DNA of 64,000 bases from WTJD01 sp964225175 (GCA_964225175.1 CAXQNK010000070.1:1-64000); one strand, 5' to 3'; shown: positions 16,637 to 26,067, numbered from the stretch's first letter. Translations and numbers: made by a program. Notes: generated from the letters alone by a model not told the origin.

Positions 16637-17654
16637 CGCTTGGGCGGGTCTCCTTGTGGCCGTGTTGCAATGACTGCATGCGTGCGTGACATTCTACGCC
16701 ATGCAAAGGCAATTCGTGCAGCAGGGTGAGTTTAGGCGCCATGTCATGGCAAAGCGCCAGAGCCTCGGGACAATGCCTGCTAAAGGCACATCCCCGGCTC
16801 GCCCTGAGCAATTGCCACGGTGTCACCGGGTCGAGACGATTCGAGGCCTCAGGATCAGGTTCGGACACGGCGGCGAGCAAAGATCGCGTGTATGGATGCG
16901 CGGCCTGATGAAAAAGCCGCTCCGCGGTGGCTTGCTCGACCAACCGCCCCGATAACATCACGCCGACGCGATCTGCCAGTTGCCGAATGACCGCGAGATC
17001 ATGCGAAACGAGCAGGAACGCGATACCTTTCTCCGCGCGCAATGATCGGATCAGTTCCATCACCTGAGCCTGAACGGATACGTCAAGAGCAGAGACAGCT
17101 TCGTCGGCGATGATCAGGTCAGGGTCCGCCAAAACCGCGCGGGCGATGCATATTCTCTGTTGCTGACCGGTCGAGAGTTGATGCGGCCAAGCTGCCATTG
17201 CAGAGGCATCGAGACCCACCGCATGCAATGCCTGGAGGCAACGATCCCGGCGTTCATTTTTCCTGCCGATTCTGAAATGATCGAGGGGTTCCGTCAGGGT
17301 GTGCTCGATCGTGCGACGTGGGCTCAAAGCGGTTCCCGAATCCTGGAAGACCAATTGAATGCGGCGGCGAGCCTGCATATCGTCGGCTCCTCGCAGTGAG
17401 CGGTAATCCTTTCCCTGCCATTCGATGTGCCCATGGGTGGGATTCAGAAGTCTTGCCAGCAGGCGCGTCAGTGTGCTTTTCCCTGAGCCTGATTCGCCGG
17501 CTATACCGAAAATCTCCCCTGCATTGATTTCGAAGCTGACATCACTCACGGCCGGATGGCTGGCGCCTCTGCGCTGCCTGGACCTGGATTTCTCCTTGTA
17601 GCTGAACCCGAGTTGATGGGCTCGCAGCAAAGGCTTTTGTGTGCGCTGGCTCAT
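16623..17654 (-). CDS. oppF: Oligopeptide ABC transporter ATP-binding protein, OppF-like
   Basis: 343 residues. One of the two ATPases that drive peptide import. Walker A GESGSGKST, signature LSTGQQQRICIARA, Walker B DLIIADEAVSALD. The C-terminal extension contains the Cys-rich GCAFSRHCPEAL, typical of OppD/OppF/DppF proteins, which can carry an Fe-S cluster. The Walker B Glu is kept. ATG 17654 is chosen because it overlaps the oppD stop as ATGA; an upstream ATG at 17669 is less likely. Part of an operon running oppA-B-C-D-F. Confidence 0.93.
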   Translation of the reverse strand: MSQRTQKPLLRAHQLGFSYKEKSRSRQRRGASHPAVSDVSFEINAGEIFGIAGESGSGKSTLTRLLARLLNPTHGHIEWQGKDYRSLRGADDMQARRRIQLVFQDSGTALSPRRTIEHTLTEPLDHFRIGRKNERRDRCLQALHAVGLDASAMAAWPHQLSTGQQQRICIARAVLADPDLIIADEAVSALDVSVQAQVMELIRSLRAEKGIAFLLVSHDLAVIRQLADRVGVMLSGRLVEQATAERLFHQAAHPYTRSLLAAVSEPDPEASNRLDPVTPWQLLRASRGCAFSRHCPEALALCHDMAPKLTLLHELPLHGVECHARMQSLQHGHKETRPSDESE

Positions 17655-18583
17655 AGCGGGTGATGGCACGCGAATGAGCGGCCTTCGTGGTCTTCAAGGG
17701 CAGGCACCATGTGGTGGCAGCTCGAGGATCGGTGTGGGCAACGCGGAGCAAACGCGCAGCCATCCTGTTGTTCTGCAGCTGAAGGCAATTGACCCGGGAT
17801 CGGCAATGCTAGCGCTCCGGAAAGGCGCGGCACGGCCTTGATCAGGCCGGCGCTGTAAGGATGACGGGGCCGCCTGAAAAACTCCCGGTAGCTGCATTGC
17901 TCCACTGCTTTTCCGCAATACATGATCAATATTCGGTCACAGGCTTTTGCGACAACGCCAAGGTCATGACTGATGAGCAGCATGGCGGTGCCCTGTTTTT
18001 GGCGCAAGGTGTCGAGTCGCGAAAGCACCCACTGTTGCGTGGTCACATCCAGCGCTGTTGTCGGCTCATCCGCGATCAGGACGTTGGGTCTGACAGCTAT
18101 TGCCATGGCGATCATGACGAGTTGCCGCATGCCACCTGAGAGTGTTCCGGGATAGGATTGGAAAGTGTCTTCAGGTTCAGGGAAACCCGCTTCTGACAGG
18201 GCATCGAGTGCCGCTTTTTGGGCCTCGGCTTGCGTCGACCCCAGGCGTCGGCGAATTGCGCGGGTCAATTGCCAGCCCACTGTGAACAGGGGATCCAATG
18301 CGGTAGCGGGCTCCTGGAAGATCATCGCCAGCCCCCGTCGGTTGGCGGCCACTCGCGGCGAAGAGTTCAGCCCGGAAATGCTGAGCGATCGCCAGTTCAG
18401 CTTGACCCTGCGTGCGTCGAGCAGTCCCATGATGGCTCTGGCAGTCACCGACTTCCCGCAACCCGATTCGCCCACCAGGGCAAGGCACTCGCCGGCCTGC
18501 AGGTCCAGGTCCAGAGAGTTCACCGCCGGTGGGCTTGTCCCGAACCGTACCGAAAGGCCACGCAATGACAGGACTGGGCTCAC
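17651..18583 (-). CDS. oppD: Oligopeptide ABC transporter ATP-binding protein, OppD-like
   Basis: 310 residues from GTG 18583, which forms a four-base GTGA overlap with the stop of the permease gene; the longer frame to 18739 lies inside that gene. Walker A GESGCGKS, signature LSGGMRQLVMIAMA, Walker B NVLIADEPTTALD. The C-terminal Cys-rich DGCAFAPRCPH is typical of the OppD group. Partner of OppF; with the two permeases it forms a peptide importer in the inner membrane. Confidence 0.93.
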   Translation of the reverse strand: MSPVLSLRGLSVRFGTSPPAVNSLDLDLQAGECLALVGESGCGKSVTARAIMGLLDARRVKLNWRSLSISGLNSSPRVAANRRGLAMIFQEPATALDPLFTVGWQLTRAIRRRLGSTQAEAQKAALDALSEAGFPEPEDTFQSYPGTLSGGMRQLVMIAMAIAVRPNVLIADEPTTALDVTTQQWVLSRLDTLRQKQGTAMLLISHDLGVVAKACDRILIMYCGKAVEQCSYREFFRRPRHPYSAGLIKAVPRLSGALALPIPGQLPSAAEQQDGCAFAPRCPHRSSSCHHMVPALEDHEGRSFACHHPL

Positions 18584-19452
18584 GCGTTTTCTCCCCTCAG
18601 ATCGAACATCTCCTGCAAAGCGTCTCCCAGCACATTGAGCGCAAGCAGCAATACAAACAAAAATCCGGAAGCTGCGATGAAATTGGCAAAATGGCCGGAC
18701 AGGACCTCCTGAGTGCTTTCTGCAAGCATCACGCCCCAACTCACACTGTCTTTGCGCCCGAGACCAAGAAAACTCAGAATCACCTCCGTTTTAATGGCTG
18801 CGACAAAGACCAGCGTCGCCTGGACCAGGAGAATATGAGCGGTATTGGGCAGGACATGGCGGAGGATGATCTTTCCTGTTGGCAAGCCAATTGCACGCGC
18901 TGCTGTCACGAACTCGCGTTCCCTGATTCTAATGACCTCTCCACGAACGAGGCGAGCAGTGCCGGTCCAGAACGTTACGATCATGCCGATATGCATGGCC
19001 CAGGCACTGCCTTGCATCGCGTAGGCCACTGCGGCCACAAAGAGGTAGAAGGGAATTGAGTCGAGCACGCCCATAACCCAAAGGATCAGCTCATCGGCTG
19101 CCCGTTGGCTGAACCAGCCGCTCAGGCCGCCCAGCACAGCGCCCAGCAAGGTTGCGGACAGACTGACAATGACGCCCACTTCGAAAGCTGTATAGGCACT
19201 GAAAATTGTACGGTTAAAAATGTCCTGACCGATCCGGTTGGTGCCAAACCAATGATCGGGACCCGGTGCCGCCCAGCTTTCGGGCCCGGTATTGGCCCAG
19301 TCCTGTCCGATGATTCCGAGGAGTGCGGCTACAGCCATGCCTCCGAATACTGCGAGGATGAACATTCCCGCAATGGCTGATGGCCGCTTTTTGAGTCGGC
19401 CCCAGACTCGCGCGTGACCGCCTGGCATATTCTGCGATGGGGTGTATCTCAT
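18580..19452 (-). CDS. oppC: Oligopeptide ABC transporter permease, OppC-like
   Basis: 290 residues with six predicted transmembrane helices. Binding-protein-dependent transport signature around EREFVTAARAIGLPTGKIILRHVLPN, the EAA loop that contacts the ATPases. The N-terminal helix is followed by a periplasmic domain with GPDHWFGTNRIGQDIFNR, the region conserved in OppC/DppC proteins. The start overlaps the oppB stop (ATGA at 19449-19452). Confidence 0.93.
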   Translation of the reverse strand: MRYTPSQNMPGGHARVWGRLKKRPSAIAGMFILAVFGGMAVAALLGIIGQDWANTGPESWAAPGPDHWFGTNRIGQDIFNRTIFSAYTAFEVGVIVSLSATLLGAVLGGLSGWFSQRAADELILWVMGVLDSIPFYLFVAAVAYAMQGSAWAMHIGMIVTFWTGTARLVRGEVIRIREREFVTAARAIGLPTGKIILRHVLPNTAHILLVQATLVFVAAIKTEVILSFLGLGRKDSVSWGVMLAESTQEVLSGHFANFIAASGFLFVLLLALNVLGDALQEMFDLRGENA

Positions 19453-20402
19453 GATGCCCGCACCGCAGGATCAATTTGTCGGTAGATGAGGTCCATGGCG
19501 AACTGCACCATGATCAGCATGATTGCCGTGAGGCTGACGACCGCCTTGAGAACGGGCTGGTCGCCACCGGTGATCGCATCGAAAGTCACTTTGCCGATCC
19601 CGGGTATGCCGAAAAAACTCTCCAGCAGCAAGCTGCCGGTAATGATAATGAGCGGAACTGAAAACAGGAGCCGGGTCAGAATCGGAGCGAGGCTGTTTTT
19701 AAGGACATGGGTGAGCAGTAGCGCGATGGGCCCTGCGCCGTAGGCTCGTGCGGTCAGGACATGGTCCCGGGCAAGTTCCTCGATGACGAGAGCCCGGTAA
19801 AAACGGGTGTTGTAGCCGACAGTAACGAGAATCAGTGAAAGCGTTGGAACCGCGACGTAGTGCAGGTAGGAGCCCATGTCGTGAACATCCCATCCGCGCG
19901 TTGGGAACAGGTTGAATCCCCACGGTGTGCAGAGAATCACCTGCAGGAGGATGACGGTGACCAGAAAACTGAGGCTCATTCCCGCCACCGAAACCGTGGT
20001 CACCACGCGATCAATCCACTGGTCACGGTGCCAGGCGGCGTACATGCCCAGAATCCACCCCAGCAGGTTGCCTAGCAGGAATCCTGGAAGCACGAGGGCA
20101 ACGGTCACCGGCAGTGTGCGCGAAATCAGTCGACTGACTGGCTCTCCCGTTGCGTCGGAGTGTCCCAGCTCCAGCGTGGTCAGTTCGCCCAGAAAGTCGA
20201 TATAACGCGCCAGAAAGGGGCGGTCATAACCCAGTTGATGCCGGATTTCCGCCAATTGCTGCTCAGTCGGGTTTTTCCCGGCAGACAGATAAGTTCTGTC
20301 CGGCCCGTGATACACCATCAGGAAGAAGCTGATCAGCGTCACCCCGAGAACGAGTGGAATTGCAGTCAACGCCTTCCTGACGATGTATGCGAGCAGGTTC
20401 AT
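19449..20402 (-). CDS. oppB: Oligopeptide ABC transporter permease, OppB-like
   Basis: 317 residues, six transmembrane helices. N-terminal IVRKALTAIPLVLGVTLISF is the usual OppB/DppB start, and the EAA-type loop reads ARDHVLTARAYGAGPIALLLTHVLKN. The C-terminal stretch GIPGIGKVTFDAITGGDQPVLKAVV is family-typical. Overlaps oppA by four bases (ATGA at 20399-20402), so the subunits are made together. Confidence 0.93.
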   Translation of the reverse strand: MNLLAYIVRKALTAIPLVLGVTLISFFLMVYHGPDRTYLSAGKNPTEQQLAEIRHQLGYDRPFLARYIDFLGELTTLELGHSDATGEPVSRLISRTLPVTVALVLPGFLLGNLLGWILGMYAAWHRDQWIDRVVTTVSVAGMSLSFLVTVILLQVILCTPWGFNLFPTRGWDVHDMGSYLHYVAVPTLSLILVTVGYNTRFYRALVIEELARDHVLTARAYGAGPIALLLTHVLKNSLAPILTRLLFSVPLIIITGSLLLESFFGIPGIGKVTFDAITGGDQPVLKAVVSLTAIMLIMVQFAMDLIYRQIDPAVRAS

Positions 20403-22192
20403 TGGTCGGCAGTCTTTGCCCCGCTGGAATCAACGAAACGAAGGAAATAACCGCCTACGAAAGAGCGGTCCGGGAGCATGGTGAATTGTTTGCTCCAAAG
20501 CAGTACCAGGGTGCGACTTAACCCGGTGATGCTGACACAATCATCAATCAGCATCTGGTTCATCGTTTGATACAGATGGGTGCGCTCGGGGGACGCACTC
20601 ATCGGCGCCGCTTTTCTGAAGAGTTCGTCAAAGTGCGGATTGGCGTAATTTGCAGAATTGGCACCCGGCGCTGCGTTTGGCCCATAAAACAGTTGCATAA
20701 TATTTTCTGCATCCGGATAGTCCATGGTCCAGCTGGTTGTGATGAGCATGACCTCGTTGCGAGAGTAGGCGGCGTAGTACTCCGCAAAGCTGGCGAAGGT
20801 CAGCGGCTGAATTTTCCCCCGTGGGTAGCCGATCGCCTCCATGAACCCCCGGAACTGTTCGAACATCTGGCGTTCCGTCACGCTCGACGGGAACCCGTAT
20901 TCCAGTATGGGCAACGTTTCGGGTGTCCAGCCATTAGCCTCAATTAAGCGCTGTGCGCCCGCGGGGTCGAATGATGCTGCCTGGGCGGTGCCACTGGTGT
21001 CGAATTCGGGCACGGTGGGTGGCAGGACGCCCGAAAAAATCTCCCCGATTCCGGAAAAAAAGGTGTTATTGCGTCGCTGCCAGTCAAACCCCTGGATGAT
21101 CGCGCAGCGAAGGGCCCGGTTTCTCTGTTCACGATCCGGTTCCTCGCTGTAGCCCAGGTGGGGATTGGTGAGATTGAAGTTGGTATAGACCAGGCCGGAT
21201 TCCTGTTCGGCCGCGAGATGATAATCCGCACTGAATTCAGGCGCGAGCAAAGGCGGGCGACGTTGTTCAAGGACCTGGTCGAATTGGGCTGCGGGCGTCT
21301 TGATGAAATGGACGTCCCCAGAGCGCAGGGCGTTCCATCGCGCTGCATCTTCAGTGATGAATTCGATATCGATGCGTTCCATGAAGGGCGGGTGACGACC
21401 TTCCAGCGACTGCAGCCCGAACTGCCCCTGGCGCCCGGGGTCATACCCTTCGCCCGCGAGTTTGAACGGCTCCTTCCGAAAATCGGGGTTACGATCCAGT
21501 ACAGCACGTGCACTGTCGATGCTCCTCAGTTTGAACGGACCGCTGCCCACCGGGTGAATTGAAAATTCTTCGCCGTAGTATTCGACTGCCTCGCGAGGCA
21601 CCAGGGCCGCAAAGCCTTGCGCCAGCGTGTGAACAAGTTGAGGGAAGGGCATGTTGAGTTCAATGCGAATGGTGTGCTCATCCAATGCTCGCACGCCATC
21701 AACCTCGCGGTCGTAGTCCGCCCCGGCCGCCTTCCAGTCTGTCATTCCCTTAAAGCGCCCCTGCCAGAGCCATCCGCCTTCTGCCAGGGTGCCCGGGTCA
21801 AAATGACGCTTGATCGAATACACGAAATCATGGGCAGTGACTTCACGTCCGCGCCCGTCGGGAAAAGCCGGGTCATCAATGAAGCGAGTGCCCGGCTTGA
21901 GGCGAATGGTGTAAATCTGTCCATCGGCGGAGATCTCGGGTAAAGACTCTGCGAGGTTCGGGGTCAGCTCATAAGGCCGACTCAGGTAGCGGTACCGGTA
22001 TAGCGTGTCGTACAGGTTAACGGCGAGGAATTTGCTGTACACAGAACTCGCCCGTGCGGGATCCAGTGAGCCTGGGACCCCGTCCATGGCATGGCGGTAG
22101 ACTGCTGGAGCACTAAGCTCGCTGGGCGTGTTTTCCGTTCCGCAGCCGACCAGTGCACAACAGACCACAACAAGAATGCGCCACAGATGCAA
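20399..22192 (-). CDS. oppA: Oligopeptide-binding lipoprotein, OppA-like (TTG start)
   Basis: 597 residues, solute-binding protein family 5. The chosen start is TTG 22192, because GGGAG lies 8 bases before it and the product then begins with a clean lipoprotein signal peptide (MHLWRILVVVCCALVGCG, Cys17). TTG 22219 and GTG 22210 are in frame upstream but less well placed. The family pattern is visible: DPARASSVYSKFLAVNLYDTLYRY, ADGQIYTIRLKPGTRF and a C-terminal lobe with SWTMDYPDAENIM. Heads the opp operon, which lacks any regulator in view. The peptide specificity is unknown. Confidence 0.9.
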   Translation of the reverse strand: MHLWRILVVVCCALVGCGTENTPSELSAPAVYRHAMDGVPGSLDPARASSVYSKFLAVNLYDTLYRYRYLSRPYELTPNLAESLPEISADGQIYTIRLKPGTRFIDDPAFPDGRGREVTAHDFVYSIKRHFDPGTLAEGGWLWQGRFKGMTDWKAAGADYDREVDGVRALDEHTIRIELNMPFPQLVHTLAQGFAALVPREAVEYYGEEFSIHPVGSGPFKLRSIDSARAVLDRNPDFRKEPFKLAGEGYDPGRQGQFGLQSLEGRHPPFMERIDIEFITEDAARWNALRSGDVHFIKTPAAQFDQVLEQRRPPLLAPEFSADYHLAAEQESGLVYTNFNLTNPHLGYSEEPDREQRNRALRCAIIQGFDWQRRNNTFFSGIGEIFSGVLPPTVPEFDTSGTAQAASFDPAGAQRLIEANGWTPETLPILEYGFPSSVTERQMFEQFRGFMEAIGYPRGKIQPLTFASFAEYYAAYSRNEVMLITTSWTMDYPDAENIMQLFYGPNAAPGANSANYANPHFDELFRKAAPMSASPERTHLYQTMNQMLIDDCVSITGLSRTLVLLWSKQFTMLPDRSFVGGYFLRFVDSSGAKTADQ

Positions 22193-22284
22193 AGACTTTG
22201 CTCCCTGCACAATAATCAACAGGCGATCAGCTTAGCCCACTGTAAACCGCGGTAACAAGCAGACAGGGAAAACAGGACCCTACC

Positions 22285-23025
22285 TTACTCAGGCAGGTCG
22301 ATGTCTTCGAGGTAGAGGTCGTAGTCCAGGAGCGGCGGATCGCCATCGTAGATTTTATACTCGCGGTTCTGCAGCCATGCATCCCTGACCATCACGTAGG
22401 GGTCATAAGCTTCGCGAATGGCATCATCCTGGTCCAGGAACTTGGCACGTGTCTGAATGAGGTCAGTCACCAGTGGCCAGTAGATGTGATCTTCCCGCGC
22501 CACCCATGAGACAGGGTGATAGTAACCATAGATACTGCGACCGAACAGATCGCGCACCGTCAATGGTCCGAAAATGGGCACCACGAGATAGCGGCTGTTG
22601 CGATAACCCCAGGCCGCCAGGGTTTGTCCGAAATCCTCGTCGTATTGCGGGATGCCCATGTCGCTCGCGACGTCGAAGAACCCGAGCAACCCTGCCGTCG
22701 TATTGACAAGGAATCGGCCTGTGGACTGTCCGCTTTGCCTGAATTTCCCTTGCAACAGCTGGTTAAACACGGTGACCGGGAAATTGAGATTTCTGAAAAA
22801 ATTGCTCACCCCCCGCTGGAATGGGTCCGGCATGACCTTGTCATAGGCCACTGCGACGGGTCGCATGAAGTGTTCATCCAGGGATGAATTGAAGGCGTGT
22901 ACCTTCCGGTTGAAGCCCTCCCAGGGGTCACGTTCCGGATCGGTGTAACGGTTTTGAGTTCCCGCGCAGCCCAGCATGAAGACGCAAAGGACCAGCGGCA
23001 GCCAGCGAACGGGCCGGAAATTCAC
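22285..23025 (-). CDS. mlaA: Outer-membrane lipid asymmetry lipoprotein MlaA (VacJ)
   Basis: 246 residues. A lipoprotein signal peptide ends FMLGCAG. The family landmarks follow: DPWEGFNRKVHAFN, GVSNFFRNLNFPVTVFNQLLQGK, the RFLVNTTAGLLGFFDVASDMGIP run, EDFGQTLAAWGY and YLVVPIFGPLTVRD. MlaA removes misplaced phospholipids from the outer leaflet of the outer membrane and passes them to MlaC. The gene overlaps mlaB by four bases, so unlike in E. coli, mlaA is in the same operon as the other mla genes. Confidence 0.95.
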   Translation of the reverse strand: MNFRPVRWLPLVLCVFMLGCAGTQNRYTDPERDPWEGFNRKVHAFNSSLDEHFMRPVAVAYDKVMPDPFQRGVSNFFRNLNFPVTVFNQLLQGKFRQSGQSTGRFLVNTTAGLLGFFDVASDMGIPQYDEDFGQTLAAWGYRNSRYLVVPIFGPLTVRDLFGRSIYGYYHPVSWVAREDHIYWPLVTDLIQTRAKFLDQDDAIREAYDPYVMVRDAWLQNREYKIYDGDPPLLDYDLYLEDIDLPE

Positions 23026-23330
23026 CGGTCCGGTGCCTGTTGCCCGGCCTGAGCCGGGTTGTCCTGTAGCAGTTCGCTTGCTTCACACAAGGCGGCAAGC
23101 CGTGCGAGATCCGCGGGCGCATGGCTGATATTCAGGGATTTGCCACTGCGACGGGCACGGCTGATCAGTTCCAGAAGGAAGGCCAGGCCTGCGCTGTCAA
23201 TGCGCCCGGCACCGGACAAATCGATGGTTGCGGGCGGGCCCGCGGTGTTCCACCTCGAATCAATGGCTCTGAGTTGATCTGCAACGGTGTTGAGCGTCAG
23301 GTCAGTTTCAATATGAATCGTGTCATCCAT
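23022..23330 (-). CDS. mlaB: STAS-domain protein MlaB
   Basis: 102 residues, a lone STAS domain: TIDLSGAGRIDSAGLAFLLELISRAR matches the phospho-acceptor-like loop (DSAGL). MlaB binds MlaF and is needed for stability and activity of the ABC complex on the cytoplasmic side. ATG 23330 is chosen because GAGG lies 9 bases upstream; GTG 23336 is also in frame. Sits between mlaC and mlaA. Confidence 0.88.
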   Translation of the reverse strand: MDDTIHIETDLTLNTVADQLRAIDSRWNTAGPPATIDLSGAGRIDSAGLAFLLELISRARRSGKSLNISHAPADLARLAALCEASELLQDNPAQAGQQAPDR

Positions 23331-23351
23331 GATCACTCACCTCGTCTTCGA

Positions 23352-23972
23352 TCAGTCCTGCAGGACCAGGTCTCCGCTGGCGAGCCTCTGAATGACTGCA
23401 TCCAGTCCGTTTGCCTCCACCTCGGGCATGATCTGGCTTCGGTAGGTTGATACGTAAGAAATACCTTCAATGATGACATCAAAAACTTTCCAACCCTCAT
23501 CGGTATTGCGAAAGACATAATCTACCGGCGCAAATCCTCCTGTGTCGAGACGCACCCGTGTCCTGACACGGGTAGCGCGCTCATTGAGATCACCGCGCAG
23601 TGGCAAGACCTCGAGCTGTTCACGGCTGCGAAATCGCATCAAGCCCGCGGAATAGCGGTCCACGAGGCGTGCTGTCATGACCTCAGTGAAGGAGTGGATT
23701 TGTTCGCTGCTCGCTCCGCGGCCGGCCCTACCGAGTATCAACCGGGCCGAGTACTCCATGTCCAGTAAGGGCAGGAGATCAGTCCGAACCACCTGGGACA
23801 GCAGCTGGGGTTCGGCTTCATAGGCTGAATGGTTGGCATCGATCTGGCTCAGAATCTTACCCGCGGTGTCCTCCACGAGTTGATCTGGCGAAGTCGCCAT
23901 CGACCAGCAGGGCGCAGCCAGCAGCGCGGCGCAGGTTGCCAGGAGGCCTTTGAGCGAAGAAGTGCGTGGCAT
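23352..23972 (-). CDS. mlaC: Periplasmic phospholipid carrier MlaC
   Basis: 206 residues. A signal peptide (cleavage near SMATS, about residue 25) and then the MlaC/Ttg2D fold: RTDLLPLLDMEYSARLILG, FTEVMTARLVDRYSAGLMRF and DYVFRNTDEGWKVFDVIIEGISYVSTYRS, the last being the most conserved part of the family. MlaC shuttles phospholipids between the MlaA complex and the MlaFEDB transporter. Three bases separate it from mlaD. Confidence 0.95.
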   Translation of the reverse strand: MPRTSSLKGLLATCAALLAAPCWSMATSPDQLVEDTAGKILSQIDANHSAYEAEPQLLSQVVRTDLLPLLDMEYSARLILGRAGRGASSEQIHSFTEVMTARLVDRYSAGLMRFRSREQLEVLPLRGDLNERATRVRTRVRLDTGGFAPVDYVFRNTDEGWKVFDVIIEGISYVSTYRSQIMPEVEANGLDAVIQRLASGDLVLQD

Positions 23973-23975
23973 GGT

Positions 23976-24452
23976 TCAGTCCTCCGAGTTTCCCGAAGCC
24001 TGGGAGTTGAACAGGTATTTCGAAACCAACTGTTCAAGGACAACGGCAGGCTGGGTCACGAACAATTCATCGCCCTGCTTGAGGACCTCAAATGAGCCGC
24101 CCGGTTCAATTCCGATGTAGCGGTCACCGAGAACCCCACTGGTCAGAATCGCTGCACTGGAGTCATCAGGGATTTCATCGAACCTTGAATCAATCCGCAT
24201 GGTGACGATCGCTTCAAACGTGACTGGATCGAGCTCAACGGATTCAATTAAGCCGACCATCACGCCGCCAATTTTCACGGGCGCACGCGCCTTCAGTTCG
24301 GCAACATTCGTGAATCGCGCGCTGATGGTGTAGGGGTCTTCGCCAATTTCCTGGCCATAATTTGTCGCCTTTGTGGCCAGCCACAACAGGGCGGCTATTC
24401 CCAGCATCAGGAAGATGCCCGAGGCCAACTCAACTTTGTAATTCGCTCGCAT
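23976..24452 (-). CDS. mlaD: MCE-domain protein MlaD
   Basis: 158 residues: one N-terminal transmembrane helix (about 10-28) and one MCE domain (about 40-120) with APVKIGGVMVGLIESVELD and GVLGDRYIGIEPGG. MlaD forms a hexameric ring on MlaE in the periplasm and makes the lipid pore. The C-terminal helix (VLEQLVSKYLF) closes the ring in homologues. Confidence 0.95.
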   Translation of the reverse strand: MRANYKVELASGIFLMLGIAALLWLATKATNYGQEIGEDPYTISARFTNVAELKARAPVKIGGVMVGLIESVELDPVTFEAIVTMRIDSRFDEIPDDSSAAILTSGVLGDRYIGIEPGGSFEVLKQGDELFVTQPAVVLEQLVSKYLFNSQASGNSED

Positions 24453-24488
24453 AGTTTTTTCCGTTTCCCAAGGGCGGTCTCAAATCTG

Positions 24489-25256
24489 TCAGGTGAAATA
24501 GGACGTCAGAATGAAATCAAAAATCAAAATCAGCACGGAGCTCAAAACGACCGTGTTGGTTGTTGCTGTTCCGACGCCCGCACCCGTCGGCTTCGCGCTG
24601 TACCCATAATATACCGCGATCAAACTGACCAGGCCGCCAAATACAACACTCTTGTACACTCCACCGAGATAATCTTTTTCAAAGTAAACGCCGGACTGAA
24701 GCTTGCTCCAGAAAATCCCGGCATCAAGGCCCATCACTCCTATCGAAAAGACGACTGCGCCAAGGATAGCCAGCGCATTGAACATGGCGGTCAGCAACGG
24801 CACCGAAAGCAGTCCTGCGACGAAACGTGGTAAAGCAATCCGTTGTATTGGATCAATCGCCATGAGTTCCATGGCGTCTATTTGTCCGGTTGCGCGCATT
24901 AACCCGATTTCAGCCGCGACGGCGGTGCCAGCCCGGCCTGCAAACAGGAGCGCCGTCAACACGGGTCCGAGTTCACGGAACAGGGATTTCCCAACCAGCA
25001 AGCTGACTTGGTCGGAGGCGCCGAACTGCTCGAGCGCGTTGATGGCCTGCAGCGCCAGGACCATGCCCACGAAGAATCCGCAGATCATGATGATGATCAG
25101 GGAGCGCGCGCCCACCAGGTAAGTTTGCTGGAGAGAACTGACCAGCAGGGTTGCGCTGGGTCGGACAGAGCTCAGCATGCGTAACAGGAACAAGCCGATT
25201 TGCCCGGTGTGAGCGATCGGTTTCAAAAAATCATTTTTGGATGAGGGTTCGGTCAT
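24489..25256 (-). CDS. mlaE: Phospholipid ABC transporter permease MlaE
   Basis: 255 residues from ATG 25256, four bases after the mlaF stop; a longer frame to 25319 overlaps mlaF. The hydrophobic core includes the MlaE/TrbE signature regions AGRAGTAVAAEIGLMRATGQIDAMELMAIDP and the C-terminal GYSAKPTGAGVGTATTNTVV. MlaE forms the membrane dimer of the retrograde phospholipid transporter and couples to MlaF and MlaD. Confidence 0.95.
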   Translation of the reverse strand: MTEPSSKNDFLKPIAHTGQIGLFLLRMLSSVRPSATLLVSSLQQTYLVGARSLIIIMICGFFVGMVLALQAINALEQFGASDQVSLLVGKSLFRELGPVLTALLFAGRAGTAVAAEIGLMRATGQIDAMELMAIDPIQRIALPRFVAGLLSVPLLTAMFNALAILGAVVFSIGVMGLDAGIFWSKLQSGVYFEKDYLGGVYKSVVFGGLVSLIAVYYGYSAKPTGAGVGTATTNTVVLSSVLILIFDFILTSYFT

Positions 25257-25260
25257 GGGC

Positions 25261-26067
25261 TCAGTCGAGCAGGTTCCAGTTGGCGCCCGGGGTCTGAAAA
25301 TGAAAAGCGATTGGACCATCGATCTGACCGTTCATGAACTGCTGAACCGCCGGGTTCTGGCTGCTGAGAAGCTCGTCTGGTGGCCCCTCGCCCGCAATTT
25401 TGGCGCCGGCAATAATGTAGCAATAGTCCACGAGTTGCTGCATTTGCCGGACATTATGCGTAACGATGATGCTGGTCAGTCCGAGCGCATCATTGGTCTC
25501 TCTCATGAGTCGACTGATGGTCGAGATTGCGATGGGGTCCAGACCTGACATCGGCTCGTCGTACAGCACAATCGAGGGGTCCATGACGACGGCACGAGCC
25601 AGCGCGACCCTCCTGGCCATCCCCCCGGACAGCTCGAAAGGCATCAGTTCTTCAGTGCCGCCGAGTCCAACGGCATGCAGCTTGACCATGACCAGCCTGC
25701 GGATGAGTGACTCAGGCAGTTTCGTGTGCTCGCGCAACGGCGTTGCGACATTTTCGAATACAGTCAGGTCGGTGAACAGTGCGCCGTTTTGCAGAAGAAC
25801 ACCGACGCTCTTGCGGAATTTGCGCAGCGCCCGATCGGATAAGGCGGATATTTCCTGTCCGTCGATTTCAATGCTGCCCTGATGGGGTCGAAGTTGCCCG
25901 GTCATCAGCCTGAGAATGGTGGTTTTGCCGACACCGCTCGGCCCCATGATGGCTACGACACTGCCCCTTGGGATGTCCATGTTCACGTCATCAAGAATCA
26001 CACGCTCGCCCCGACGAAACGTCAGGGAGCGTATACGAATGACAGAATCTGTGGGAGTGCTGGCCAT
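25261..26067 (-). CDS. mlaF: Phospholipid ABC transporter ATP-binding protein MlaF
   Basis: 268 residues. Walker A GPSGVGKTT, signature LSGGMARRVALARA, Walker B SIVLYDEPMSGLDP followed by the H-loop VTHN. It heads the mla operon mlaF-E-D-C-B-A. A TACAAT about 70 bases upstream and a strong terminator further upstream isolate it from the structured RNA region. Confidence 0.95.
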   Translation of the reverse strand: MASTPTDSVIRIRSLTFRRGERVILDDVNMDIPRGSVVAIMGPSGVGKTTILRLMTGQLRPHQGSIEIDGQEISALSDRALRKFRKSVGVLLQNGALFTDLTVFENVATPLREHTKLPESLIRRLVMVKLHAVGLGGTEELMPFELSGGMARRVALARAVVMDPSIVLYDEPMSGLDPIAISTISRLMRETNDALGLTSIIVTHNVRQMQQLVDYCYIIAGAKIAGEGPPDELLSSQNPAVQQFMNGQIDGPIAFHFQTPGANWNLLD

